Assembly (NCBI GenBank): GCA_041670165.1
Contig: JBAXZR010000017.1
Coordinates: 1-26,244, forward strand
Reading direction: 5' to 3'
Length of the DNA stretch: 26,244 nucleotides
Origin: JBAXZR01 sp041670165
GTDB taxonomy: Bacteria; Bacillota; Clostridia; Christensenellales; UBA1242
This document shows positions 14,065-22,644 of this stretch, piece after piece (position 1 is the stretch's first letter; each line of letters starts with the position of its first letter). A program made the position numbers and the translations under genes. Under the pieces are notes generated by a model, which saw only the letters and a list, made by a program, of their open reading frames with translations, was not told the DNA's origin and searched no databases.

Positions 14065-14085
14065 AAACAGCCTTAATAGCTGTTT
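14065..14085 (-). terminator. intrinsic terminator after the 175-aa membrane protein gene
   Basis: AAACAGC (14065-14071) pairs with GCTGTTT (14079-14085) around a 7-nt loop. The minus strand continues with four or more T residues. It lies 4 bp after the stop at 14090. Confidence 0.85.
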
Positions 14086-14089
14086 CTTG

Positions 14090-14617
14090 TTAAACGATAA
14101 ACAAATTTGCCACAAAAATCATAGCAACAATTGTTCCAAAAAAACCAAGGATTGAAACAACTTTTCTGCGTCTTTCGGCAATATAAGAACGAGTGTATCT
14201 ATTGGATTCGTTTGATAACGAAGTTGTGAAGTTTGAATTAAGTTCCATTGCATATCCAAGTTTGAAAGGAGATATAAATTTGATTTCAACAAGGCTGTCG
14301 TCTTTTCCTTCCATCAGCTCCAAATTGGTTTTGAAATTGATTTTGTGGCAAACTTTTTCATATCTAGGGCTTAATATTCCAAACACACCAATAAGCCAAA
14401 AGAAGAAAGCATAAAAAAACCAACCTTTTCTTTCAAGTTCAAACCAATTACTAACTTCAAGAACTGCTTTTTTGCTTCCTAATTCAATTTCTCCAACACG
14501 AGTAATAGGTTTATCGTTAGGGTCTTTGCTTTTTTTGAAGCGAATGGCTTCGCCATTAACCTTGACAGTTGAACCAACATAATCTTGCGATAGGATTTTT
14601 ATTGTTAACTTTGACAT
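14090..14617 (-). CDS. membrane protein of unknown function, 175 aa
   Basis: I do not recognise this protein. Residues 1-60 look like a small beta-rich soluble domain (KLTIKILSQDYVGSTVKVNGE...), followed by a hydrophobic segment at about 66-83, a polar domain (85-148) and a C-terminal transmembrane helix (about 150-174). Arg-Arg-Arg-Lys just before the last helix suggests that the middle domain faces the cytoplasm. AAAGGAGATAG sets the start. The upstream gene ends 12 bp before this start, so the two are translated from one transcript, and a terminator follows. The pair probably works together. Confidence 0.7.
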   Translation of the reverse strand: MSKLTIKILSQDYVGSTVKVNGEAIRFKKSKDPNDKPITRVGEIELGSKKAVLEVSNWFELERKGWFFYAFFFWLIGVFGILSPRYEKVCHKINFKTNLELMEGKDDSLVEIKFISPFKLGYAMELNSNFTTSLSNESNRYTRSYIAERRRKVVSILGFFGTIVAMIFVANLFIV

Positions 14618-14629
14618 ATCTATCTCCTT

Positions 14630-15091
14630 TTATTGTTGTGAGATTACTTTTCCAAGGATTAGTAGAGCCACAGCCATTAAAGCAATCATAATCAAACTTA
14701 TAATTGAAACAGCTTTAGCTGATTTTGATTTGGACCAGTTTTTGTCTAAGCTTACAAGAATAATTGACAAAACCGAGCAAACAGCTGAACCAGCAAGAAT
14801 ATATGGAACTGCAACAGAAACTGTTGAAACAAATTCGCTAATTTTGCTAGCTTCACCAAATAGTGCCATAAATTCTGGTTTAGCAAGAAGCACAAACATT
14901 GAAAGCATCAAAATAAGGATAAGAAAAACCATATACAGAGCGACTGCCAAAAATGAAAGTGCTGTACCAATTGTAAAAATGACACCAAGCAAACCTATGG
15001 TGCTTAAAATAACACCAATTCTTGCAAAAAACCTTCTTGAAAGTTCTGAGCGAGGAACACTTGTGTTAAAAATTAGCACTTCTTTTTGCAT
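14630..15091 (-). CDS. four-helix membrane protein, 153 aa
   Basis: Unrecognised. From ATG 15091 the protein has about 21 soluble N-terminal residues and four hydrophobic stretches (about 25-45, 50-70, 90-112 and 126-149), with Lys/Ser-rich KNWSKSKSAK between the last two. I prefer ATG 15091 because AAGGAG lies 8 nt upstream; the frame can also be read from GTG 15100, but this would be too close to the ribosome binding site. It is probably cotranscribed with the following 175-residue membrane protein. No motif points to transport or enzymatic activity. Confidence 0.72.
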   Translation of the reverse strand: MQKEVLIFNTSVPRSELSRRFFARIGVILSTIGLLGVIFTIGTALSFLAVALYMVFLILILMLSMFVLLAKPEFMALFGEASKISEFVSTVSVAVPYILAGSAVCSVLSIILVSLDKNWSKSKSAKAVSIISLIMIALMAVALLILGKVISQQ

Positions 15092-15163
15092 AGATAACAC
15101 TCCTTAAATTTATTAACTTAATTATTTCATATATTTAAAAAAAACGCAAATAAAGAGCAAGGA

Positions 15164-15883
15164 TTATTGAGAAAGATTGATATTTTTAGTAAAAAAATGG
15201 CAAGGAACATTAAATCCTTTACTAATAAACAGTTTTTCATCATTATCATTTGAAATATGAATACAAAAAACTTTGTTTCTAATTGCAGGTTCAAAAACTT
15301 TTTCAAGTTTACTTATTTCTGTGTGAATTCCATAACCAATTGATGTCGCTTCATGAAAAATACAATCTAGTTTGTGCTCTTTTAACAATTTAACCGCTTC
15401 AAGATTGATTTCACTTGTGTCGCCAGAATAATAAAATTTGTTACCATTTGTTTCAAAAAAATAGCTACTTGCTTTCATTTTGCCATGTTTTGCTGGCACT
15501 GAAGAACATTTGATGCCGTAAGTTCCAGAAAACTCATTGCAAGAAATTAAGTTTGCTTTTGGATTTCCACATATCTTCAAGAATAATTTCATCTCATCAA
15601 TGCACTCACAAACAACGCTAACATTTTTTATATTAGACATAAACGAAGCTGCAAATAAAAGGCTTGGCAAACTGCCAACATGATCACTATGCATGTGAGT
15701 AACAAACACAACCAAATTTTCAATATTAGTCAAAAGATTATTTTTAAAAATTTTTTCATATATATTTTCGCCACAATCTATAAGAGCAATTGTTTTTTCA
15801 TTTGGTTTAAAAAAAGCTGAGGTGTTTCCTTTGCTAATATTGAAACAAGCTCCAGTCCCTAAAAAGTTTAAAGGTGATTTCAC
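15164..15883 (-). CDS. MBL-fold metal-dependent hydrolase (RNase Z/ElaC-like)
   Basis: A 239-residue metallo-beta-lactamase-fold protein. It has the N-terminal FLGTGAC strand-turn, T-H-M-H-S-D-H (about 62-68) that binds two zinc ions, H133 in PAKHGK, YYSGDTSE (the bridging Asp), FHEAT and the final CIHIS histidine. The layout resembles the RNase Z and cyclic-nucleotide/phosphorylcholine esterase branch, but it lacks the long exosite arm of true RNase Z, so the substrate is open. It starts with GTG, with AAAGGAG 6 nt upstream. It stands between the small membrane proteins and catalase, separated from katA by a terminator. Confidence 0.88.
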   Translation of the reverse strand: MKSPLNFLGTGACFNISKGNTSAFFKPNEKTIALIDCGENIYEKIFKNNLLTNIENLVVFVTHMHSDHVGSLPSLLFAASFMSNIKNVSVVCECIDEMKLFLKICGNPKANLISCNEFSGTYGIKCSSVPAKHGKMKASSYFFETNGNKFYYSGDTSEINLEAVKLLKEHKLDCIFHEATSIGYGIHTEISKLEKVFEPAIRNKVFCIHISNDNDEKLFISKGFNVPCHFFTKNINLSQ

Positions 15884-15952
15884 AAGATGCTCCTTTTTTG
15901 TTTAATTATGAATTTATTTGTTTTGAAAGTCAAGATTTTTGTGAAAAGAAAA

Positions 15953-15979
15953 AGGTGCAAACAAATTTTGTTTGCACCT
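15953..15979 (-). terminator. intrinsic terminator after catalase
   Basis: AGGTGCAAACAAA (15953-15965) is the reverse complement of TTTGTTTGCACCT (15967-15979). On the minus strand it is followed by TTTTCTTTT. It lies 15 bp after the katA stop. Confidence 0.9.
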
Positions 15980-15993
15980 AGTGTGATTGAAAT

Positions 15994-17514
15994 TTAAACA
16001 CTTTGTGTTTTTTCGGCTCGTTCTTCTTGAGATAAGGAAGCAAGATATTTTACACTATCAATGCTTAGTCCAAGCATATTGCTTATTTCTTTGCCCAAAT
16101 CTACACTTGTTAAGTAAAACACTGCACACTGACGATATTGAATGTTTTTGTTTGCATTTTTTAATGAAGAAACAATGTTGGAATACAAATGCTCTTTTTC
16201 TTCCGTAGTCATCTCTTCATAATATCTTCTTGGCTGTTCAAAATCAATTTCTGTAACTGGCATTGGATACCTTGCAACATCACCTTCAACAAAAACTGGT
16301 GGTGGAGTGAATTTTAAATTTGGCTTAGGACCTTGAAAACTGTTTGGAAAATAATTTGGAAATGAAGATGGATTTGTGCTCATGAAACCATCTCGTTGAT
16401 AAGTGTTAACGGCGGATTTAGGTGCGTTGACTGGAAGAAAACTTGCATTTGGTCCAACTCTATGTCTGTGAGCATCAAAATAGGTTACGGCTCTTGCATT
16501 GAGCATTTTGTCTGGTGATGGGCCAATGCCTGAAACAAAGTTACCAGGGCAAAATGTTGCTTGTTCAACTTCATTAAAGAAATTTTCTGGAAGTTTGTTG
16601 AGTGTCATTCTTCCAACTGGGATTAATGGATAATCTTCTTCGTAAATAATTTTTGTAACTTCAAAAATATTATATTTGTAATTTGCAGCTTGTTCAGGGG
16701 TGAGAATTTGAACGAATAAATCCCAAGAAGGGAAATTGCCTTTTGAAATGCTGTCATAAAGATCTTGCGTTGAATAATTTGGATTTGAACCAGCCAAATA
16801 TTCTGCTTCTTTTGCAGTTAAATTTTTTAGTCCTTGAACAGTTTTCCAATGATACTTAACCCAAACATAGTCTTTTTGCCCTGCTTTATACCACATAAAG
16901 GTGTGGTTTCCAAAGCCGTCCATATGCCTGAAACCATCTGGAGTACCAGTGTCACCCATCAGCCTTAAAACTTGATTCATGGATTCTGGTGTTAATGAGA
17001 AAAAATCCCAAAATGCATTTGGGTCAGGCAAGTTTGTGATGGGATTTCTTTTTTGCGTATGAATAAAGTCAGGAAATTTTATGGCATCACGAATAAAAAA
17101 TACTGAAGTATTGTTTCCAACAAGGTCATAGTTACCTTCATCTGTGTAAAATTTTACTGCAAATCCACGAGGATCTCTTGCAGTGTCGGCACTGCCTTTT
17201 TCACCACCGACTGTGGAAAAACGAGCAAATACTGGTGTCTCTTTTCCAACTGCATTCAAAAAATCAGCGCTTGTGTAGGCGGTTAGATTGTTTGTTACAA
17301 CAAACTTTCCGTAAGCTCCAGCACCTTTTGCATGAACAACTCGTTCTGGAATTCGTTCACGATTGAAATGAGATAGTTTTTCTAAAAGATGAATATCTTT
17401 CAAAGCTGTTTCCGTAACATTTGGAGTGGTTAAAGAATTGTTATCATCATCAACGGGATTTCCTGAAGCCGTTGTTAGTGTTTTGTTATTTTCAGAAAAA
17501 ATTTTGTTTTGCAT
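15994..17514 (-). CDS. katA: catalase (heme, monofunctional, small-subunit type)
   Basis: A 506-residue protein with the normal length of a clade-3 catalase; it converts hydrogen peroxide to water and oxygen in the cytoplasm. The distal site is intact: His61 in FNRERIPERVVHAKG and Asn134 in DLVGNNTSVFF. RFSTVGGEKGSADTARDPRGFAVKFYT matches closely over residues 98-124. The proximal Tyr345 sits in R341-A-V-T-Y345-F-D-A-H-R-H-R; the usual text is R-L-F-x-Y, so Ala-Val replaces Leu-Phe. The C-terminal end of this type lacks the flavodoxin-like extension of large catalases. GGAGG precedes the ATG by 4 nt. It is a single-gene unit with its own terminator. It suggests that the organism meets oxygen or peroxide, notable if it is a strict anaerobe. 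Confidence 0.97.
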   Translation of the reverse strand: MQNKIFSENNKTLTTASGNPVDDDNNSLTTPNVTETALKDIHLLEKLSHFNRERIPERVVHAKGAGAYGKFVVTNNLTAYTSADFLNAVGKETPVFARFSTVGGEKGSADTARDPRGFAVKFYTDEGNYDLVGNNTSVFFIRDAIKFPDFIHTQKRNPITNLPDPNAFWDFFSLTPESMNQVLRLMGDTGTPDGFRHMDGFGNHTFMWYKAGQKDYVWVKYHWKTVQGLKNLTAKEAEYLAGSNPNYSTQDLYDSISKGNFPSWDLFVQILTPEQAANYKYNIFEVTKIIYEEDYPLIPVGRMTLNKLPENFFNEVEQATFCPGNFVSGIGPSPDKMLNARAVTYFDAHRHRVGPNASFLPVNAPKSAVNTYQRDGFMSTNPSSFPNYFPNSFQGPKPNLKFTPPPVFVEGDVARYPMPVTEIDFEQPRRYYEEMTTEEKEHLYSNIVSSLKNANKNIQYRQCAVFYLTSVDLGKEISNMLGLSIDSVKYLASLSQEERAEKTQSV

Positions 17515-17531
17515 TTATCCTCCACAATCTT

Positions 17532-17546
17532 TTATTAATATGATAA
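17532..17546. promoter_or_regulatory. possible PerR-like box upstream of katA
   Basis: TTATTAATATGATAA matches 11 of the 14 fixed positions of the PerR consensus TTATAATnATTATAA and lies 18 bp upstream of the katA start. In DNA this AT-rich such matches arise easily, so the call rests mostly on the position next to a catalase gene. Confidence 0.3.
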
Positions 17547-17643
17547 ATAATATAAATGTTGTGAATTGCTTGGGTAAAAACCAACTTGTTCAATTTTTTT
17601 TATAATCGTTTACCTAATTACTTTTTAAAATTTACCTAACCAA

Positions 17644-17671
17644 AAAAACTCCTTTGTTTAAAGGAGTTTTT
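17644..17671 (-). terminator. terminator of the lipoprotein/ABC operon
   Basis: AAAAACTCCTTT (17644-17655) and AAAGGAGTTTTT (17660-17671) form a perfect 12-bp stem with a GTTT loop; T residues follow on the minus strand. It begins 16 bp after the lipoprotein stop. Confidence 0.9.
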
Positions 17672-17687
17672 GAATTTTTATAATTAA

Positions 17688-19751
17688 TTAAGCTGCAGGA
17701 GTGTAGTCTAAGTAACCAACTGTTATGCCAAGATATGAACCTGCTTTAGCAAAAATATTAAGATAGTTTCCTGCAAACAAAGCTGCGTCAGTGCCGTCAA
17801 GTGCTGTTTGAGGAAGTTTGTAAAGTGATTGAAATCCATCAAAATAAGCAATTTTTCCATTAGCTGAGAAAATTGGAGCCCCTGCACCAGCGAGAGAACT
17901 TATGTAAGTTCTTACTGTAGCATCGCTCATGTCCAAGTTGATGTCGTTTGTTGCTTTTGTTAAGCTTCCATAAACATCACCTGTGTCTGTCAAAGGATCA
18001 GCAGGAATGATTGCACTAATAAAGTTTACAAGTCCGTTTGGATTAACAAATGTTTTTGGAGTTCCAAACTGAGTTGAATAACCTCTGATAAGAGCATCTA
18101 ATGATTTGATTCCAGTAACAATTGATGTTGCATTATTAATTGCAAACCAAGGTTCGCTTCCGCTAACATAATTTTCTAAAACGGTAGCTTCGTCAATATT
18201 GAGTGATGAATAGGTTGCATGATCATCATTTAACTCTGCATCGGTAAGCATGATAAGAGGTCCGCCACTGCGTTTAAATTCTGAAGTTACAATGTTTGTT
18301 GTAACATTATCCCAGAAATAGAATGAAGTGCTATATGAGTCATAACCACGAGTGTTTGAAATTGTGCAACTGTCATGAGGATTTGTGATTCTGAAAATTG
18401 TAAGCCAGCTCTTTGCAATGATATTGTCAATTTCAAGAGTGTTACTGCTCCAAGAATCAAGCATAATAAGTCCGCCAATTCTTGAAACATTTTCTTCGCC
18501 AGCACTTCTTGTTGCATTTCCTACCATGTTTACATTTTTTATGGTAGCAATTGTGTTTACAGCTTCAACATTGCTAACAGATTTAACAACTGAATAATCA
18601 AAGAGAGCCGAATTAGGAATAACTATTGAACCTTCAGTAGGTTTAACACCATTATCTCTTGTGATAAGAGAAATTGCTGAAGCATCAATTGTGAAATAGT
18701 TTCCGATAAATGTGAATGATTGATTTGAATCAATTCTTCTTTCATAAATATCAATAACATCTCTTAAAGAGCCATTGTTTTCTGAAATATATGCATAATC
18801 AAGATCAGTATTTAAAACATCTTCATCGCCAACTTTATGGAAATAGCTTGCTGGCAAGTCTGCGTTTGTAAGATTGATGTCTCTATGCAAAATTAAACCA
18901 TTAATTTGTTCACTGCTAACATTGTTTGCTGCTTTGTAATCTGTCCATGCAACTCCATAGTTGTCAAATTTGCTTAAGTCAGCTGCAGTGTATGCATTCC
19001 AACCATCAACAACTTTTACAACAAGTTCAACTTTTGCATCGGCAACAGACTCATCAACATTTTCTTTTGGAGTGAGTGTGATTTTGAATGTTTGTCCAAT
19101 TGCAGTATCTGAAAAATCAAGAGAATATTTTGAAGTGTCAATGCTAACCAATGTTGCAAGCTCTTCTTCTGTGAGAACAGCAAATTCTTCACCAACCAAT
19201 TTTGTTATGGCAATGTTGCTTTCATAATCAGTTGAAATGTAGCTTTGGTTGTCTGGTGACAAAAGTGTAACTTTTGGCATAATCACAAAAGCATTATCAT
19301 CTCCAACATAGTAACCAGAAGCTCTATTAATAAATTCTGTTTCTTTGTTTGTTTGAGTGCTTATGTTTCCAGTGTAAGAAGTTAAGAAGTTTGGAGATTC
19401 ATATCCCATAACAACTGCTTCTTCAGGCTGCTGAACAACAACAGAAACTGTTATTGTTGTTGTTAAATGTTTGTATGAAATTGTGATTTGTTTTTCTCCA
19501 GCTTCAAGAGTGCTGAAAGCACCAATTGTGAAATCTGGATAAGAAACTTCTTTAGTTTCTCCCGTAATCATTTTCACAACAATTTTCATTGAACTAAAAT
19601 CAGGAGTTTGTCCCTGAGAGAATTCAGTTTGATAAGAACCTTCTTTAACTGAGATACTTAATGGAATTTCTGGTCCACAACCTGCAAAAGCAAAACTGAA
19701 ACTTAGCAGTAATGCAAGCGCCATAAGTATCTTTTGTACTAATTTTTTCAT
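17688..19751 (-). CDS. large surface lipoprotein with Ig-like N-terminal domain
   Basis: A 687-residue predicted lipoprotein. The signal peptide is MKKLVQK plus a hydrophobic stretch, ending in lipobox F-A-G-C25. Residues about 30-105 look like a bacterial Ig-like group 3 domain (a 'T-P-D-F-S-S-M-K-I-x-V...G-E-T-K-E-V-S' opening, a GEKQITISY strand, then TTTITVSV). A second beta-rich region (about 130-245) resembles another Ig-like fold. From about 255 onward the sequence has the short strands and Asn-rich turns of a right-handed beta-helix ('INGLILHRDINLTN', 'IATIKNVNMVGNATR', 'LEIDNIIAKSW'). There is no catalytic motif that I recognise. AAGGAG sets the start. It is the last gene of the five-gene unit and follows the anchored Ig-like protein by 86 bp. 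Its role may be to bind a polymer or matrix at the cell surface (inference). Confidence 0.82.
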   Translation of the reverse strand: MKKLVQKILMALALLLSFSFAFAGCGPEIPLSISVKEGSYQTEFSQGQTPDFSSMKIVVKMITGETKEVSYPDFTIGAFSTLEAGEKQITISYKHLTTTITVSVVVQQPEEAVVMGYESPNFLTSYTGNISTQTNKETEFINRASGYYVGDDNAFVIMPKVTLLSPDNQSYISTDYESNIAITKLVGEEFAVLTEEELATLVSIDTSKYSLDFSDTAIGQTFKITLTPKENVDESVADAKVELVVKVVDGWNAYTAADLSKFDNYGVAWTDYKAANNVSSEQINGLILHRDINLTNADLPASYFHKVGDEDVLNTDLDYAYISENNGSLRDVIDIYERRIDSNQSFTFIGNYFTIDASAISLITRDNGVKPTEGSIVIPNSALFDYSVVKSVSNVEAVNTIATIKNVNMVGNATRSAGEENVSRIGGLIMLDSWSSNTLEIDNIIAKSWLTIFRITNPHDSCTISNTRGYDSYSTSFYFWDNVTTNIVTSEFKRSGGPLIMLTDAELNDDHATYSSLNIDEATVLENYVSGSEPWFAINNATSIVTGIKSLDALIRGYSTQFGTPKTFVNPNGLVNFISAIIPADPLTDTGDVYGSLTKATNDINLDMSDATVRTYISSLAGAGAPIFSANGKIAYFDGFQSLYKLPQTALDGTDAALFAGNYLNIFAKAGSYLGITVGYLDYTPAA

Positions 19752-19837
19752 TTTTTCTCCTTGTTTTTATAAATAATTTGTTTAAGTTATGTTGTGTTAA
19801 TTATGCAATAATAATTCATGTAAATCAAGATTAACTT

Positions 19838-20248
19838 TTAAACTTGTCTTCTAAGAATAAACTGAATTTCTTCTTTTTTGTTTGAACCATCTTGTGCAAC
19901 AATTTGAATGGTTGCTGTTGTGTTTATGAAGAATGTTACAACACCTTTGTCGCTCACTGAAAATTTTCCAGTGTCTGTGTAATAGAATTTAACTTCTTTG
20001 TTTGTTGCTATATCAGGCAACACTCTCCAAGCAAGTTGATATTTATGTTCTCCGTTTTCATCAGGAGTGAAATACATAACAATTGTTTTTCTTCCATCAG
20101 GCATAACTGAAAGTTCATCATTAATGCATACAATTTGGCTGGCATAAATTCTTTCTTCAAAGAAGGATACTTTCATGCCAAAAAATCCAACAATAACAAT
20201 GCTTAGAATGTAGATTGCCAAAACAATTAATGCAACAGATTTTTTCAT
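19838..20248 (-). CDS. membrane-anchored Ig-like (Big_2-type) protein, 136 aa
   Basis: One N-terminal transmembrane helix or uncleaved signal (residues 5-24, no lipobox Cys) is followed by an extracytoplasmic domain. Residues about 68-132 have the Big_2 pattern: W-R-V-L-P-x-x-A-T-N-K-x-V-x-F-Y-Y-T-D, SVSDKGVVTFF, TATIQIVAQDG, and a last strand IQFIL. I chose ATG 20248 because AAAGGAGG lies 6-8 nt upstream; the open frame runs 43 codons further, but that part overlaps the permease gene. It starts 16 bp after the permease stop (TGA), hence the same operon. With the lipoprotein it gives the ABC system two surface-exposed Ig-like partners. Confidence 0.78.
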   Translation of the reverse strand: MKKSVALIVLAIYILSIVIVGFFGMKVSFFEERIYASQIVCINDELSVMPDGRKTIVMYFTPDENGEHKYQLAWRVLPDIATNKEVKFYYTDTGKFSVSDKGVVTFFINTTATIQIVAQDGSNKKEEIQFILRRQV

Positions 20249-20264
20249 TGCAGTTTCCTCCTTT

Positions 20265-21914
20265 TCACATTTCTCTAAAATATACTTTTGCATTGACCGC
20301 AAACAAATACAATCTTGAACCAAACAAAAGCAGTGCAATAAAGAACAATTTTTGCCAAGCCACCCCATAGTTTTCAAAGAACAAGAACAAACTTACTGCA
20401 AAGAACAAAAAGGAAATTATGAATGCAATAAGTGTGCTTTTTGTTTCATTTGGGTTTGAACCAGTTGTTGAAATTCCGTTGTTATATTGATTGTATTGAG
20501 GGTTAACAATATCAAGTTCTGCACTCCATAAAATGTGTGAAACATTGATAAGCAAAACAGTTATAAACACAAACACTGTGTCTATTATTTCAATTTTTGC
20601 AACTTGAAAAAGTATGAATGAAGTAAGCAAAATTGAAAAGATAGACAAAACAAAATTAAGAGTGAGTTTTGCTAGCATGTTTGCTCTAAGGGTTGCTGGC
20701 TTTGTTTTTAGAAGATACATTGCTTTTCCTTCAGTTGAAAACAGCGACGCAACTTGTGTGTTGTTTGCAAGCAAAATTAGAAGTATCAAAAGCAAATTGA
20801 AGCTTATACTCATTTGTTGTCCGAGAAGCCTTGTGTCCATGCTTGCAAAAACTTTGTTTAAAAGAAATATTGCAAGCGGAAGAACAAAAATTGCAGAAAG
20901 ATTTGTTGCAAGCAAGCTTGGCGTTCTGAACGAAAGTATAAGTTCTTTTTTGAGTGAACTGATAAATCTGCTATGCTTAACATTTTTCTTTTGAAAAAGA
21001 ACAACATTTTTTTTGTATTCAAACGGTTTGCTTGTCATTTTGAAAAAGAGCGGTCTTGCAACAAAATAAACTAAAAGTGAACCAACAGCAAGAATCAATA
21101 CAAAAACACCAAAAGTTATTAGGCTAGACAAAGGCAAAGGATAATGTATGAAATATTGAGTTTTTCCAATAATCATTTCTGTTAGATATGTGAATGGTTT
21201 AAAAGTGTTTGCAAAATCAATTAAAAAGTTTTGAATGTCCCAATAGTAAGTTGCAAATTGTTGAATGAGATTGAAGTTTTCAGGAATTTGTGCAACCAAT
21301 TCAAACGCAAGTTTAATAACCACAACTGCAACAACGGCAAAAATTCCTAATTGCAAATATTTTTGATTTCTAAGTGCCATTGACACCCACATGCTAGGAA
21401 TTGAAAGAATTGCTCCAACAACAACTGGCAAAAATGAAACTAAGAAAAATGCAACAATTAAAATTGGATAATAAGCAAGAGAAAAAGAGTTAATCATTCC
21501 AAATGCCAAAAAAACTGGCAACATAAATGTGAAATTCTTTTTGAGTTCGTTTATATAGAAAACAATAATTTTACTAAAGAACACATCATTAGGCTTGCAT
21601 GGAAGTGTTAACAAAACCATGTTGTCGCCACTAAAATACAAACTTTTTGTGAGTCCAAGAGTGCAACTTATGATTGAGAGAAACTGCATGATTGTGAACA
21701 AAAATATAATGACAGTGTTAGGGAGTCTTGAAGTCAGCGACAAAATTCCAAGCAAAGTACTTGCGTAAAAAGCAAAGTAAACTAGTGCCGTGAAAACCGC
21801 CAAACCAATAACACCAAAAAGGAGTTTGAAAAGTGTTTCTTTTTTGCTTTTCAAAAATCTTAAATCCAATTTTTCCTTTAGTTGCATTGCAACAAGTGTT
21901 TTAAGTTTATTCAT
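20265..21914 (-). CDS. ABC-2-like exporter permease
   Basis: A protein of about 549 residues with about 12 hydrophobic segments in two halves and a cytoplasmic middle (KMTSKPFEYKKNVVLFQKKN), followed by RFISSLKKELILSFRTPSLLATN, a typical coupling-region phrase of Bacillota ABC-2 permeases. It forms the membrane part of an exporter driven by the upstream ATPase. I prefer ATG 21914, which overlaps the ATPase stop by 8 bp; the frame is also open from GTG 21935. Both starts have only weak ribosome binding sites, so translation is probably coupled to the ATPase. A second permease-like subunit is not seen, so a homodimer or the YwaF part may complete the complex. The substrate is unknown. Confidence 0.85.
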   Translation of the reverse strand: MNKLKTLVAMQLKEKLDLRFLKSKKETLFKLLFGVIGLAVFTALVYFAFYASTLLGILSLTSRLPNTVIIFLFTIMQFLSIISCTLGLTKSLYFSGDNMVLLTLPCKPNDVFFSKIIVFYINELKKNFTFMLPVFLAFGMINSFSLAYYPILIVAFFLVSFLPVVVGAILSIPSMWVSMALRNQKYLQLGIFAVVAVVVIKLAFELVAQIPENFNLIQQFATYYWDIQNFLIDFANTFKPFTYLTEMIIGKTQYFIHYPLPLSSLITFGVFVLILAVGSLLVYFVARPLFFKMTSKPFEYKKNVVLFQKKNVKHSRFISSLKKELILSFRTPSLLATNLSAIFVLPLAIFLLNKVFASMDTRLLGQQMSISFNLLLILLILLANNTQVASLFSTEGKAMYLLKTKPATLRANMLAKLTLNFVLSIFSILLTSFILFQVAKIEIIDTVFVFITVLLINVSHILWSAELDIVNPQYNQYNNGISTTGSNPNETKSTLIAFIISFLFFAVSLFLFFENYGVAWQKLFFIALLLFGSRLYLFAVNAKVYFREM

Positions 21915-22644
21915 GATATTGTTCCAACTTTTCACCTATTGTTTCAAGATAAAAATCTTCAAGATGAACTTTGTCTTTTTCAAGGTCCTTAACATTTTGA
22001 ACGCATAGAATTTTTCCTTTTTTAATAATGGCTATGCAATCGCAAATTCTTTCAACAACATCAATTATATGGCTTGAGAAAAACACAATATTGCCTGCTC
22101 TTGCATGTTGTTTCATGATTTCTTTTACTTGATAAATGCTGTTTGGATCAAGCCCTGTAAGTGGCTCATCAAGAATCCAAACTTTTGGATTGTGAATAAG
22201 TGCAGCAATGATTGCAATTTTTTGTTTCATTCCATGACTGTATGTTTTCATTTGATTGTCAAAAGCTTGCACAAGCTCAAAGACTTCCAAAAAGCGAGAA
22301 ATGCGTTTGTCCCTATCTTCTTTTGAAACCTGATAAAGATCAGCAATATAATTTATATATTCCCTTCCCGTAAGCTTTTCATATAGAGCATAATGATCAG
22401 GAACAAATCCTGTGTTCATTTTTGCTTCAACGCTTTGTTTTTCAACATCATATCCACAAATTTCAATACTTCCTGAAGTTATTGGTTGAATTCCAACAAG
22501 GCTTTTTATGATTGTGCTTTTACCTGCTCCATTTGGGCCAAGAAATCCAAAAATTTCACCAGCATGAATTTCAAGGTTGGCATTTTCAACAGCAAATGTT
22601 TTGCTGCTTCCATATCTTTTTGAAAAGTTTTTAATATTAACCAT
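21907..22644 (-). CDS. internal start: possible separate ABC ATPase (245 aa)
   Basis: Same frame as the 727-residue protein. ATG 22644 has a ribosome binding site AAAAAAGGA with 6-nt spacing, better than the outer start. The product would be a complete ABC ATPase beginning MVNIKNFSKRYG, the normal N-terminus of this class. I list it as an alternative product; the sequence alone cannot decide which form dominates. Confidence 0.5.
   Translation of the reverse strand: MVNIKNFSKRYGSSKTFAVENANLEIHAGEIFGFLGPNGAGKSTIIKSLVGIQPITSGSIEICGYDVEKQSVEAKMNTGFVPDHYALYEKLTGREYINYIADLYQVSKEDRDKRISRFLEVFELVQAFDNQMKTYSHGMKQKIAIIAALIHNPKVWILDEPLTGLDPNSIYQVKEIMKQHARAGNIVFFSSHIIDVVERICDCIAIIKKGKILCVQNVKDLEKDKVHLEDFYLETIGEKLEQYHE

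Noticed and set aside
14630..15883. MBL hydrolase and two membrane proteins as a single functional unit
   Set aside because: The gap of 72 bp without clear signals and the lack of shared themes give no support beyond the same strand.
20249..20377. N-terminal extension of the 136-residue Ig-like protein
   Set aside because: It overlaps the permease C-terminus in another frame, and AAAGGAGG marks ATG 20248.
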